Shown one piece after another: positions 10,782 through 19,144 of a DNA stretch of 64,000 bases. The translations under genes and the position numbers were made by a program. Location of the stretch: NCBI RefSeq assembly GCF_001485415.1, contig NZ_BCMQ01000009.1:50322-114321 (forward strand), read 5' to 3'. Each line of letters starts with the position of its first letter. Position 1 is the first letter of the stretch. Source of the DNA: Myroides odoratimimus (GTDB taxonomy: Bacteria > Bacteroidota > Bacteroidia > Flavobacteriales > Flavobacteriaceae). The notes beneath the pieces were generated by a model. The model was not told the origin of the DNA, did not search any database, and saw only the letters and a program-made list of their open reading frames with translations.

Positions 10782-11270
10782 TTAAAAAATTAAGTTCGTT
10801 TTATTTTTTAATATCTCTTGCTTTATCTCATAAGCTGCAGATATAATTTTTACTGAATTCAACCGATCAATGATTGTACCAATTTCGAACTGACTATCAG
10901 TTTCTTCTATCTTAATCAAATAATCGACTGACTTTAATTCGGGCAATAAATACCCTTGCTTAGTTACTGGATGATTGGCTGAGACAAATAAGGGAGAGTC
11001 TAACCCTGACTCAGGTATTAGAAAAGCTTTATTCGCTACCACCTTCCAATACACATGATGATCAAAGTCATCATACTCATAGAATGAAAAAAAAGCGTGT
11101 CCCACATCTGTAAAGATGTCTACATCCCTCTTACTTCGTTCTAGATTAATTTCAAGTATTGAATTAATAAAATACACTACTTTATAATCTTCTTTTCTGG
11201 AAGTATGTATAGCGATCAAGCGATAATCCTCACTATCAAAGTCTTCAAGCTTATATTTTATTATACCCAT
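10782..11270 (-). CDS. IPExxxVDY family protein
   Basis: 162 aa of unknown biochemical function. It carries the motif that names the family: 'LPELKSVDYLIKI' (family pattern I-P-E-x-x-x-V-D-Y), about residues 110-122. There is no signal peptide or membrane segment, so it is probably cytoplasmic. Members of this family are small Bacteroidota proteins found next to pyruvate kinase and ribonuclease III, exactly the arrangement here, which supports the call. It ends 4 bases before the pyk start, implying translational or transcriptional coupling to pyk. Confidence 0.88.
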   Translation of the reverse strand: MGIIKYKLEDFDSEDYRLIAIHTSRKEDYKVVYFINSILEINLERSKRDVDIFTDVGHAFFSFYEYDDFDHHVYWKVVANKAFLIPESGLDSPLFVSANHPVTKQGYLLPELKSVDYLIKIEETDSQFEIGTIIDRLNSVKIISAAYEIKQEILKNKTNLIF

Positions 11271-11367
11271 ATAAGAAATTAGTTACACAAATATACAACT
11301 TTTATCGAGCTATATTTGTATAACCTCACCATATTAGATTATATAAACGTTAAGGAATTAACAAAAA

Positions 11368-12114
11368 TTATTGCTTTATCTGTTCTTGAAATGCGAAGTA
11401 AGCACGTTGTGATGCCTTTTCTTCTGCTTTCTTTTTAGATGTAGCTCTCGCTTTAGCTACGAGTTTATCGTCTATAAACAGACGTACACCGAAGTACTTT
11501 AATTCTTCTGCTGTATCCTCTTCGAAAGTATCGTATTTAAACGTATGCTTTCTCTTCTGACACCATTCGATTAGCAAGCTCTTATAACTAGTTATCTTCG
11601 TTTCTAACTCTTGGATATCAGATACCTTGCTCAACAGTTGTTCGTGGATAAACTTCTCACACGCAGGGTAACCTCTATCTAGATAAATAGCACCTATAAT
11701 AGCTTCTAATAAATTACCATGTATATTCTCTCCGAACTGTTGATTACCCATCTTGCTTTCTACATGTGAGATTAATTTTAAATCCTTTCCTAATTGGTTC
11801 AAATTCTCACGACTCACAATTTTAGAACGCATCTTCGTCAAATAACCCTCATCACCACTCGGAACTTCTATAAATAAATAAGAAGCAATAACAGATCCTA
11901 ACATTGCATCACCTAAGAACTCTAAGCGTTCATAATTAACGGGATGACCTTCTTCATCACATCTATTCATCGATCGATGCGTGAATGCAATTTTATAATA
12001 AGATAGTTCTACTGGTTTTACACCGACTATCTCAGTCACCTTTCGACAAAAATTCCCGTCTTCATTATTGAAGGAACGGGAATTATTGAATATTCTATTT
12101 AGTAACTTTTTCAT
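11368..12114 (-). CDS. rnc: Ribonuclease III
   Basis: 248 aa. The RNase III signature 'ERLEFLGDAMLG' sits near residue 65 and supplies the acidic metal ligands; 'NLLEAIIGAIYLD' holds the second acidic cluster. The last ~70 residues resemble a double-stranded RNA-binding domain ('SYKSLLIEWCQ' through 'KKKAEEKASQRAY'). It cleaves structured RNA such as rRNA precursors. It follows fabF by 15 bases on the same strand, the conserved acpP-fabF-rnc order of many bacteria. Confidence 0.95.
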   Translation of the reverse strand: MKKLLNRIFNNSRSFNNEDGNFCRKVTEIVGVKPVELSYYKIAFTHRSMNRCDEEGHPVNYERLEFLGDAMLGSVIASYLFIEVPSGDEGYLTKMRSKIVSRENLNQLGKDLKLISHVESKMGNQQFGENIHGNLLEAIIGAIYLDRGYPACEKFIHEQLLSKVSDIQELETKITSYKSLLIEWCQKRKHTFKYDTFEEDTAEELKYFGVRLFIDDKLVAKARATSKKKAEEKASQRAYFAFQEQIKQ

Positions 12115-12129
12115 CTTTATAGGATGATT

Positions 12130-13383
12130 TTACTTCTCTAATTTCTTAACCAACACACAAGCATTGTGTCCTCCAAAGCCGAATGTATTACTCATTCCAA
12201 CTTTAACATCTCTCTTCTGTGCTTTATTGAATGTGAAGTTTAGCTTAGAATCTATCGCTTCATCATCTGTAAAATGGTTGATTGTTGGTGGAACAATACC
12301 GTGCTCTAATGATAAAATCACAGAGATAGCCTCGATAACACCAGCAGCTCCTAATAAGTGACCTGTCATCGACTTAGTCGAGTTCAAGTTCATCTCATAA
12401 GCATGCTCTCCGAATACGTTAAGAATAGCCTTAGACTCTGCGATATCTCCTAGTGGTGTAGAAGTACCGTGCATATTTAACACATCTACATCTTTAGCCT
12501 CTAATCCAGCATCTTTAAGACAGTTGATCATCACATTAGTAGCTCCTAATCCTTCTGGATGTGGCGCTGTTAAGTGGTGAGCATCAGCTGACATACCTCC
12601 TCCACCGATCTCACAGTAGATTCTAGCACCACGTGCTACAGCATGTTCATATTCTTCTAAGATAATTGCTCCAGCTCCTTCTCCTAATACGAATCCCTCT
12701 CTGTCTTTGTCCATTGGTCTAGACGCAGTCTTAGGATCATCATTTCTAGTAGATAGTGCATGCATTGCATTAAATCCACCGATACCTGCTATCGTTACAG
12801 CAGCCTCAGAACCTCCAGTTACGAAGATATCAGCCATACCTAAACGAATATAGTTAAATGCATCGATAATAGCATTAGTAGATGATGCACATGCAGATAC
12901 TGTAGTGAAGTTAGGCCCTCTCAGACCGTATTTCATAGAAATATGTCCACCAGCAAGATCCGCTATCATTTTAGGGATAAAGAAAGGATTGAACTTTGGT
13001 ATTCCATTTCCTTCTACGAAGTTTGTCACCTCGTTTTGGAATGTTTCTAATCCTCCAATACCTGAACCCCAAATAACTCCTGCTCTATCTAAATCAATAG
13101 TCTCTAAATTTAATCCTGAATCTTTGATCGCTTCGTCTGCACTAACCATAGCATACTGTGCATAACGGTCCATCTTACGTGCTTCTTTTCTCTCGATAAA
13201 ATCCTCTACGTTAAAATTCTTTACTTCGCACGCAAACTGAGTTTTGAAATTGGTAGCGTCAAAATATGTAATGGGTGCAGCTCCGCTTACTCCATTAATT
13301 AGGTTGTTCCAATACTCTTGAATATTATTTCCAATTGGCGTAAGGGCACCTAAACCGGTTACAACAACTCGCTTTAATTTCAT
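12130..13383 (-). CDS. fabF: Beta-ketoacyl-ACP synthase II
   Basis: 417 aa from the ATG at 13383 (N-terminus 'MKLKRVVVTGLGALTPIG'); an upstream in-frame ATG at 13452 would add 23 residues without family similarity, so I reject it. It condenses malonyl-ACP with growing acyl-ACP in fatty acid elongation. The catalytic triad is visible: Cys in 'SACASSTNAI', His in 'NMHGTSTPLGD' and His in 'STKSMTGHLLGAAG'. It follows acpP, its carrier protein, on the same strand; a hairpin lies between the two genes. Confidence 0.96.
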   Translation of the reverse strand: MKLKRVVVTGLGALTPIGNNIQEYWNNLINGVSGAAPITYFDATNFKTQFACEVKNFNVEDFIERKEARKMDRYAQYAMVSADEAIKDSGLNLETIDLDRAGVIWGSGIGGLETFQNEVTNFVEGNGIPKFNPFFIPKMIADLAGGHISMKYGLRGPNFTTVSACASSTNAIIDAFNYIRLGMADIFVTGGSEAAVTIAGIGGFNAMHALSTRNDDPKTASRPMDKDREGFVLGEGAGAIILEEYEHAVARGARIYCEIGGGGMSADAHHLTAPHPEGLGATNVMINCLKDAGLEAKDVDVLNMHGTSTPLGDIAESKAILNVFGEHAYEMNLNSTKSMTGHLLGAAGVIEAISVILSLEHGIVPPTINHFTDDEAIDSKLNFTFNKAQKRDVKVGMSNTFGFGGHNACVLVKKLEK

Positions 13384-13531
13384 AAAATAACTTATATGGT
13401 TTGTACTATAAAAAAAAATCCCAATCTTCACTTTTGTAAAAAAAGGAAACATTGGGGTGTTTGTTTGATTGTATATGTTAGATTGTTGCCAATCTGTCCT
13501 TTTTTGTTTCTTCTAAAAATCAGTCATTTTC

Positions 13532-13586
13532 AAAAAAATAATAACACCCGCATGTTTATGGAATAAACACGCGGGATATAGTTATT
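13532..13586 (-). terminator. Hairpin between acpP and fabF (partial terminator or attenuator)
   Basis: CCCGC (13547-13551) pairs with GCGGG (13571-13575); inside it TGTTTAT pairs with ATAAACA with one mismatch between the two helices, and AATAAC pairs with GTTATT outside. On the minus strand a T-rich run (13532-13540) follows. It would lower fabF-pyk expression relative to the abundant acyl carrier protein, or end the acpP transcript. Confidence 0.7.
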
Positions 13587-13821
13587 ACTTTTTAGCTTCT
13601 TCTATGTAAGAGATAGCTTGTCCAACTGTAGCAATGTTTTCAGCTTGGTCATCTGGAATTTGAATATCGAATTCTTTTTCGAACTCCATGATAAGCTCAA
13701 CAGTGTCTAGTGAATCAGCTCCTAAATCATTAGTGAAGCTTGCTTCTGCTACAACTTCGTTCTCGTCAACACCTAATTTGTCAACGATAATCGCTTTTAC
13801 TCTTGATGCAATGTCTGACAT
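13585..13821 (-). CDS. acpP: Acyl carrier protein
   Basis: 78 aa from the ATG at 13821 ('[17 protein letters not shown]'); the longer in-frame start adds 11 residues and is unlikely. The phosphopantetheine attachment site is '[12 protein letters not shown]', with Ser as the modified residue. The protein is acidic and all-helical in pattern, as expected for the carrier of fatty acid intermediates. First gene of the leftward operon with fabF, rnc, an IPExxxVDY gene and pyk. Confidence 0.96.
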   Translation of the reverse strand: MSDIASRVKAIIVDKLGVDENEVVAEASFTNDLGADSLDTVELIMEFEKEFDIQIPDDQAENIATVGQAISYIEEAKK

Positions 13822-13851
13822 AATCTTTAATTTTAAATTTAATTTCGTAGG

Positions 13852-13859
13852 CAAAAATA
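13852..13859 (-). promoter_or_regulatory. Probable -7 element of the acpP operon
   Basis: On the minus strand TATTTTTG, about 30 bases upstream of the acpP start, matches TAnnTTTG. No clear TTG is seen at the upstream distance. Confidence 0.4.
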
Positions 13860-14017
13860 AAAAACTTTATTTTAAATCCTGATTTTCCATGTTAATTGTC
13901 GGTGCGAAATTATAAAAATTATTAATACTTATCGCTATTTTTCTATTTATTGTCAGTTATTATTCTTTTTTTTGTACTTATTTATTGTACTTTCAACTTC
14001 ATAACACAACTAACTAC

Positions 14018-14578
14018 ATGAAAAACATAGCTCTATTCGCCTCTGGTTCAGGGACTAATGTAGAAAACATCATCAACTACTTTGAAAGCAAGTCTATTTC
14101 TAATCAATACCTTATATTGGTTAACAACCAAAATGCTAAGGTAATAGAAAAAGCTGAAAAAAGAAATCTTCCAGTTCTGATTTTTGACAGAAATATGCTA
14201 AATGATGGCGCTGTATCTCAAAAATTAGAACAATTTCAACCTGATTTAATTGTATTAGCGGGTTTCTTATGGAAATTTCCCGATGACCTTGTTAAAAAAT
14301 ATCCGAATAAAGTAATTAATATACATCCAGCATTATTGCCTAAATATGGCGGTAAAGGAATGTATGGTCATCACGTACACACTGCAGTCGTAGAAAATAA
14401 AGAAAAAGAGTCTGGAATCACTATTCACTATGTAAACGAAAACTACGATGAAGGAGCTGTTATATTCCAAGCTTCTACTCCGATAGAGCCTTCCTATACG
14501 CCAGAAGAAGTAGGAGCAGCTGTACTTAAACTAGAACACCTACACTTCCCACAAGTAATCGAGAAACTACTATTTTAA
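14018..14578 (+). CDS. purN: Phosphoribosylglycinamide formyltransferase
   Basis: 186 aa from ATG 14018 ('MKNIALFASGSGTN'); an earlier ATG at 13985 adds 11 non-homologous residues. PurN transfers a formyl group from 10-formyl-THF to GAR in purine synthesis. Visible features: 'FASGSGTN' phosphate-binding loop, 'VINIHPALLPKYGGKGMYG' with the catalytic His and substrate loop, and 'DEGAVIFQ' with the conserved Asp. Divergent from acpP and followed after 8 bases by rnhA on the same strand. The amidophosphoribosyltransferase for the same pathway is at 19145. Confidence 0.95.
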   Translation: MKNIALFASGSGTNVENIINYFESKSISNQYLILVNNQNAKVIEKAEKRNLPVLIFDRNMLNDGAVSQKLEQFQPDLIVLAGFLWKFPDDLVKKYPNKVINIHPALLPKYGGKGMYGHHVHTAVVENKEKESGITIHYVNENYDEGAVIFQASTPIEPSYTPEEVGAAVLKLEHLHFPQVIEKLLF

Positions 14579-14586
14579 TATTATAA

Positions 14587-15060
14587 ATGAATTTGCCACA
14601 AGTAATACTATATACCGATGGCTCCTCTAGAGGTAACCCTGGTCCTGGTGGATACGGACTGATACTAGAGTGGGCAGGTCATAATGTCTATAAAGAAGCA
14701 TCCCAAGGATATCGCAAAACTACCAATAACCGCATGGAACTACTAGCGGTGATCGTAGGCTTAGAAATGCTAAAGAACGAAGGTACTAATGTCCTAGTCG
14801 TATCGGACTCTAAGTATGTGGTAGACGCTGTAGAAAAGAGATGGGTATTCGGATGGGAGAAAAAAGCCTTTAAAGACAAAAAGAATCCTGACTTATGGCA
14901 ACGCTTCTTAAAAGTATACCGCAAACACAACGTCCAGTTTAAATGGGTAAAAGGACATAACAACCACCCCATGAACGAACGATGTGACGTCCTTGCAGTA
15001 AAAGCAGCAACAGGAACTAAATTATTAATAGACGAATATTACGAGTCTGAAGAAAATTAA
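14587..15060 (+). CDS. rnhA: Ribonuclease HI
   Basis: 157 aa. Cleaves the RNA of RNA-DNA hybrids. The catalytic acidic residues are present in order: Asp in 'YTDGSSRGNPGPGG', Glu in 'RMELLAVIVGLE', Asp in 'VVSDSKYVVD', and the last Asp in 'NERCDVLA'. The basic handle region is short. It follows purN by 8 bases and ends at a strong hairpin, so the two form one transcription unit. Confidence 0.95.
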   Translation: MNLPQVILYTDGSSRGNPGPGGYGLILEWAGHNVYKEASQGYRKTTNNRMELLAVIVGLEMLKNEGTNVLVVSDSKYVVDAVEKRWVFGWEKKAFKDKKNPDLWQRFLKVYRKHNVQFKWVKGHNNHPMNERCDVLAVKAATGTKLLIDEYYESEEN

Positions 15061-15063
15061 TAA

Positions 15064-15104
15064 AACGACAAAGAGCATCTTTTTAAGGGATGCTCTTTGT
15101 CGTT
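15064..15104 (+). terminator. Strong hairpin terminator after rnhA
   Basis: A 16-bp perfect stem: AACGACAAAGAGCATC (15064-15079) pairs with 15089-15104. No long T-run follows, so it may be symmetrical or act by stem strength. Confidence 0.75.
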
Positions 15105-15107
15105 ATA

Positions 15108-15227
15108 CTACATAAGAGAAGGTCTCTCTATATCCGAAAAATCTAAGTCACTACTAAATAACCTATCGCATAACTCACTAGCTCCATATTCTGTGAAGTA
15201 TGCTAATTCATTATCTGATATTGGCAT
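15108..15227 (-). CDS. Possible small ORF, 39 aa
   Basis: A minus-strand ORF begins 'MPISDNELAYFTEYGASEL' and is acidic, with no membrane segment. It lies between the rnhA terminator and the RDD gene, downstream of the latter on the same strand. Codon use looks protein-like, but there is no homology I recognise. It could be the remains of a longer gene. The rest of 15228-15328 holds nothing I can name. Confidence 0.25.
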   Translation of the reverse strand: MPISDNELAYFTEYGASELCDRLFSSDLDFSDIERPSLM

Positions 15228-15328
15228 TGTTTAATGTCATTCACCTCATTTTCTTCTTACCTCGTATATAATCACTGATTATACTTTCCTTGTAACACCA
15301 TCTCTCTACTATAGCACATACACTGTAC

Positions 15329-15958
15329 TTACAGCCTCTCTCTACGAATCTCTGTTACTACTAGAGTCTCCGCTAGATTATCGTGTAAAGTCTGCTTCTG
15401 ATCTGACCAGAAAAACATAAAATAACCAATACAGAATATAAAACCAGATAATAATCTAGCAAAAAATCGCCCTGTAGCTTGACCAAAAGTTACTCGCTGC
15501 CCCTTACAGTCTAGCAACATGATCTTCATCGTTTTTTGCCCTATAGTCGCTTGTCCATCATTACTCTGCATTAATGAATAATAGAGCCACCCAGCTATAA
15601 ATGGAAAAAAGAGGCTTGGTATTAAAAGAATCAAACCATCTAATAACCCTGCTACAAAACGCTCTCCAAAGTCAGCGTATCGATAGTGAATTCGTTCTGT
15701 AGGCGTAGTTACAATCACATATCGATTATCCCTAGTATAAGCCAAACTAACATTTTGATTATACCCATAATTTGGCGTACTATACATCGGTCTCTGAAGA
15801 TACACTTCAAACTCTCGTAGAAATCTTGCCTCTGTCCAATCATGCAATTCACTATGCCAGATTAGCGTAGTCGGAGAAATTATAAACTGTCCTAACTCAG
15901 AGAACTGATATGGCCCCTGACTTTCGCCATTAATAGAGATAAAGTATTCTTTTTTCAT
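15329..15958 (-). CDS. RDD-family membrane protein with N-terminal GYF_2-like domain
   Basis: 209 aa from ATG 15958 ('MKKEYFISINGESQGPY'); the earlier ATG at 15988 is less likely. The first ~60 residues match the GYF_2 pattern: 'GPYQFSELGQF' then 'IWHSELHDWTEA'. After a linker comes an RDD domain with membrane helices ('RFVAGLLDGLILLIPSLFF', 'FFARLLSGFIFCIGYFMFFW') and the expected 'QATIGQKTMKIM' and 'QTLHDNLAETLVV' motifs. The family is widespread with no settled function; transport or sensing has been suggested. Next to two unrelated small genes on the same strand. Confidence 0.8.
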   Translation of the reverse strand: MKKEYFISINGESQGPYQFSELGQFIISPTTLIWHSELHDWTEARFLREFEVYLQRPMYSTPNYGYNQNVSLAYTRDNRYVIVTTPTERIHYRYADFGERFVAGLLDGLILLIPSLFFPFIAGWLYYSLMQSNDGQATIGQKTMKIMLLDCKGQRVTFGQATGRFFARLLSGFIFCIGYFMFFWSDQKQTLHDNLAETLVVTEIRRERL

Positions 15959-16008
15959 TAATTGTATTTTTTTAACAAAAATAAACATATTAATGATTAC
16001 AAAATAAA

Positions 16009-16401
16009 CTACATACTCTTTTTATTCTTCATCATATACTCATAAAGAGTTACAGGCGTACACAGTTCCTTATTAAGATCAGGCTTATACTGCTCTGGAA
16101 CATTAAATACCCATCTTAAAATAGCGATTACAATATTAAAAGGTAACAAAACCCCATTAACCATCATCATCACACACCCCTTTAAACTATATTCAAAACC
16201 TTCGGGATAAAAATAACGGTCAAATTCAAAATATTCAAAACTCACCTCAAACTCATCTTCTAGCGAAATAAGTAAATCATCTATATCAAGACCGTATCCA
16301 AAATTATAAGCAATATCACTGTTCTCAGTAATCACCTTTTCTTGTCGACTCGTATCAGTATTCAAAAAAGATATCACATTCTCTAAAGTCAATTCCCTCA
16401 T
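16009..16401 (-). CDS. DUF1493-like small protein
   Basis: 130 aa from ATG 16401 ('MRELTLENVISFLN'). An upstream ATG at 16515 would add 38 cysteine-rich residues that do not look conserved. The middle, 'GLDIDDLLISLEDEFEVSF' followed by 'YFEFDRYFYPEGF', follows the pattern of DUF1493, small acyl-carrier-like proteins of unknown role. It lacks the Ser of a carrier protein at the equivalent place. A hydrophobic stretch 'MMMVNGVLLPFNIVIAILRW' follows, possibly one membrane segment. It sits between the retropepsin-like gene and the RDD gene on the same strand. Confidence 0.55.
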   Translation of the reverse strand: MRELTLENVISFLNTDTSRQEKVITENSDIAYNFGYGLDIDDLLISLEDEFEVSFEYFEFDRYFYPEGFEYSLKGCVMMMVNGVLLPFNIVIAILRWVFNVPEQYKPDLNKELCTPVTLYEYMMKNKKSM

Positions 16402-16542
16402 AGTATTTATCTCTCTCCTGCAGCAGCATTCATTAATAATACGATAGGCTCTTTTATAATATGTGATCCCTGTGCTAACACTAAAGAAGGCACAAGAAAA
16501 CAAAATATGAACCACACTATACTTATTCCTCTCATAACTCTT

Positions 16543-17388
16543 CTATAGTTTTATAAATTCATCCTTATAATGCTTACTCGGCTTTATCCACGCCCTAGTT
16601 CTATCTGCATTAATAATCCAATTAAAGCGTTTCATCATATCTGCTCCAAACAGACTAAAAGGTTGATTCTTTAATTCTCCTGAGAAGTACGCCACTCTCA
16701 CCTGCTGTAGTTCAGCACTACCCAAACTTACTTTAGTCACCTCAGCAGTATTCGTAATCACACTTTTGCCTGCTGAGTTCTTTAATTCTTTATGATCTAT
16801 AGTAACAAGTTTATCTTTTAACCTATTCTCCTCCGCAAACTTGTCATCGTATAGTATCCCTCCCGAATAACCAGACTGAAGATAAAAAGGATGTACATAC
16901 TCCTGCCCAGCTATCTCACTCAGTATATCGATAAACATCGCACCGTTTCGATAATGAATAGAAACAGGCTGATACCCTTCTACACTAGGCATACTCGTAT
17001 AAGAGACTAACTCTCCCTTATCATAATTTATCTCTAATATGCTATCTTTAAACAACGCCATACCGATCTTACCATCTGACTCTAATCCGCTATACTGATT
17101 ATCTACAAAAGAAATACCATCCCACACATGCCCACTAATCTCTACTGTATTAGAAGCACTATAATCTTCTTTGTCAAAAATGATATGCTCTACCTTATTC
17201 ATACGCACAGGCGAGATAGCGCCATCATCCATCGCTACCTGAAACATCAGGTCTAGACTATCCTTCTGATTCACAACTGTCTTTAGTATTAGATTATTAT
17301 ACTTAGTCAGTCTAAAAGGAATACGTACCTGAGCACTAGCGAGAGTTCCCATAGCACACACCATTAAAAGCATTAAGCTCTTTTTCAT
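16543..17388 (-). CDS. Secreted retropepsin-like protein without canonical catalytic Asp
   Basis: 281 aa with a signal peptide ('LMLLMVCAMGTLASA'). The layout resembles two-lobed bacterial clan AA aspartyl proteases: lobe one has 'FQVAMDDGAISPV' where 'DTGA' is expected, lobe two has 'FYLQSGYSGGILYD' where 'DTGS' is expected, and 'LFGADMMKRF' and 'WIINADRTRAWIKP' match the typical distal elements. If the alignment is right the second Asp is replaced by Gln and the protein is probably not an active protease. Periplasmic or exported. No promoter element recognised upstream. Confidence 0.5.
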   Translation of the reverse strand: MKKSLMLLMVCAMGTLASAQVRIPFRLTKYNNLILKTVVNQKDSLDLMFQVAMDDGAISPVRMNKVEHIIFDKEDYSASNTVEISGHVWDGISFVDNQYSGLESDGKIGMALFKDSILEINYDKGELVSYTSMPSVEGYQPVSIHYRNGAMFIDILSEIAGQEYVHPFYLQSGYSGGILYDDKFAEENRLKDKLVTIDHKELKNSAGKSVITNTAEVTKVSLGSAELQQVRVAYFSGELKNQPFSLFGADMMKRFNWIINADRTRAWIKPSKHYKDEFIKL

Positions 17389-17685
17389 AATTAATAAGGT
17401 TATTAGTTAGTTCGTTATCGTAAATCTAAAAAACATTTCCCTTTTTTCTATTCTATCCCCTTAAAAAACACTTTTTAGACCTATAAAAGGCTAACTACAA
17501 CTCCTTATTTCTGTTTTTTGACGAGATTAGGGGGTATTTACCCTCTTTTAGCAGAAAAAACAGCACACTTTTTATACCTAATTTATTGAGAAAATAAACA
17601 CAAATCACTAATTACCAACATATTAATACAAAAAAAGGCAAATCACACAATAAACCTTAACCCCCTCTAACCTTAGTATTTATAA

Positions 17686-17818
17686 GCAGTAGAAGCGTTT
17701 CCTTCAACACTTCTTCAACATTTCTCCAAGATTGCTCTAGCTAACAAGGCTTTTGTTGAAGGAATCTTGAAGAGGTGTTGTGGCACTCTTGAAGAAGGCG
17801 CTTTTTAGAAGCTTCTGC
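17686..17818. repeat. Imperfect long inverted repeat, possible structured RNA
   Basis: The left arm CAACACTTCTTCAA (17705-17718) pairs over 14 positions, with one G-U, with TTGAAGAGGTGTTG (17767-17780). The ends GCAG (17686-17689) and CTGC (17815-17818) also pair, and CTTCAACA/TGTTGAAG words recur. On the minus strand a 27-codon ORF runs from 17820 through the right arm. It could be a small RNA or a remnant element. Confidence 0.45.
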
Positions 17819-17977
17819 ATAGCTATCATTATGATTATTTCACTATCTTTAAGCTAATGTATAGACTCCTGTGCATGCTGTATTATGCATCGGGTAGTTT
17901 CTAAAAAAGAAGCCAGATAAGCTTCAGAGAAAAGACTTTATAATTATTTAATTCTGTGTTAAATAACAGCATGTGAT

Positions 17978-18000
17978 AAAGATGACGACATCATCTTTTT
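17978..18000 (+). terminator. Orphan terminator-like hairpin
   Basis: AAAGATGA (17978-17985) pairs with TCATCTTT (17991-17998) and more T follow. No plus-strand ORF precedes it, so it may end a non-coding transcript from 17.7 kb. Confidence 0.45.
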
Positions 18001-18100
18001 ATAGAATAATACTGACTAAGTACTAGATAATTGCATTAAAAACAACAATCTATACTAAAACACTCAGTGTTAGCAAAATAGTTAATTATAGCTTTTAAAT

Positions 18101-18132
18101 TTGGTAGTAAAAAGAGTATTGCCATATATTTG
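18101..18132 (+). promoter_or_regulatory. Bacteroidota-type promoter of the PfkB kinase
   Basis: TTG (18101-18103), 21 bases, then TATATTTG (18125-18132), 23 bases before the start codon. Confidence 0.7.
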
Positions 18133-18155
18133 TAGCTTATTTCTTTGCAAAAAAT

Positions 18156-19085
18156 ATGAATAAATTACTGATAGTGGGGACGGTGGCCTTTGATGAAATA
18201 GAAACTCCATTCGGAAAAACAGACAAAATATTAGGTGGTGCAGCGACATACATCGGATTGTCTGCCTCACACTTTAATATTAAATCTGCTATAGTGTCTG
18301 TGGTTGGAAATGATTTCCCACAAGAGCACTTGGATCTTTTAAATAGTAGAAACATCGATACTACTGGAATAGAAGTAGTAAAAGAAGGAAAAACCTTCTT
18401 CTGGAGTGGTAGATACCATAATGATCTAAACTCTAGAGATACTTTAGATACACAACTTAATGTATTGGCTGATTTTAATCCTATCGTACCAGAAGATTTT
18501 AAAGAATCTGATGTAGTAATGCTAGGTAATCTACACCCAAACATTCAGATCAAAGTATTAGATCAATTAACCGCTAAGCCTAAACTTATCGTTCTAGACA
18601 CCATGAATTTTTGGATGAATTGTGCGCTAGATGAATTAAAGGAAGTGCTAAAAAGAATCGATGTTATCACTATCAATGATGAAGAAGCACGTCAGCTATC
18701 TGGAGAGTATTCTCTAGTAAAGGCTGCTGAAGTTATTCATACCATGGGACCAAAATACGTTGTTATTAAAAAAGGTGAGCATGGTGCTTTATTATTTGCA
18801 GATAAAGACGTATTTTTCGCACCTGCATTACCGTTAAAAGAAGTGTTCGATCCGACAGGAGCTGGAGATACTTTTGCAGGTGGTTTTACAGGTTATTTGA
18901 CACAGAGCAGCAATGTTTCGTTCAGAAATATGAAGAACGCTATTATATATGGTTCTAATCTTGCATCATTCTGTGTAGAAGAATTTGGAACATCAAGGAT
19001 GGAAAAATTAAATGACAAAGAAGTGGTGGGAAGACTACAACAATTTAAAATGTTAACTCAATTCGATATCGAATTAAAACAATAA
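18156..19085 (+). CDS. PfkB-family sugar/nucleoside kinase
   Basis: 309 aa of ribokinase fold. N-terminal strand 'LLIVGTVAFDEI', glycine pair 'LGGAATYIGLSAS', and the C-terminal PfkB signature 'DPTGAGDTFAGGF' with the catalytic Asp and anion hole around residue 235. It phosphorylates a sugar or nucleoside with ATP; the substrate cannot be read from sequence. It stands alone: own promoter upstream, terminator immediately downstream, and purF starting 60 bases after its stop. The gene start ATG 18156 has the promoter at a normal distance. Confidence 0.88.
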   Translation: MNKLLIVGTVAFDEIETPFGKTDKILGGAATYIGLSASHFNIKSAIVSVVGNDFPQEHLDLLNSRNIDTTGIEVVKEGKTFFWSGRYHNDLNSRDTLDTQLNVLADFNPIVPEDFKESDVVMLGNLHPNIQIKVLDQLTAKPKLIVLDTMNFWMNCALDELKEVLKRIDVITINDEEARQLSGEYSLVKAAEVIHTMGPKYVVIKKGEHGALLFADKDVFFAPALPLKEVFDPTGAGDTFAGGFTGYLTQSSNVSFRNMKNAIIYGSNLASFCVEEFGTSRMEKLNDKEVVGRLQQFKMLTQFDIELKQ

Positions 19086-19096
19086 TGTAAAATTAT

Positions 19097-19120
19097 AAGC
19101 CTCGTTATGGGGCTTTTTTT
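19097..19120 (+). terminator. Terminator of the PfkB gene
   Basis: AAGCCTC (19097-19103) pairs with GGGGCTT, one G-U, followed by seven T. It lies between the PfkB gene and the purF-like gene. Confidence 0.8.
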
Positions 19121-19144
19121 ATTCAACAACAACACACAACTAAC

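Larger units (their letters stand above)
17389..18100. other. Gene-free 0.7-kb interval with palindromic structure
   Basis: No ORF of convincing size. 17400-17680 is A/T-rich without recognised signals. 17686-17818 is an imperfect long palindrome (listed separately). 17978-18000 is a terminator-like hairpin. The remainder, 18001-18100, precedes the PfkB promoter. Confidence 0.6.

Noticed and set aside
12130..13452. Longer N-terminus for FabF from ATG 13452
   Set aside because: The extra 23 residues are Phe/Lys-rich without family similarity and the protein proper begins at MKLKRVVVTG.
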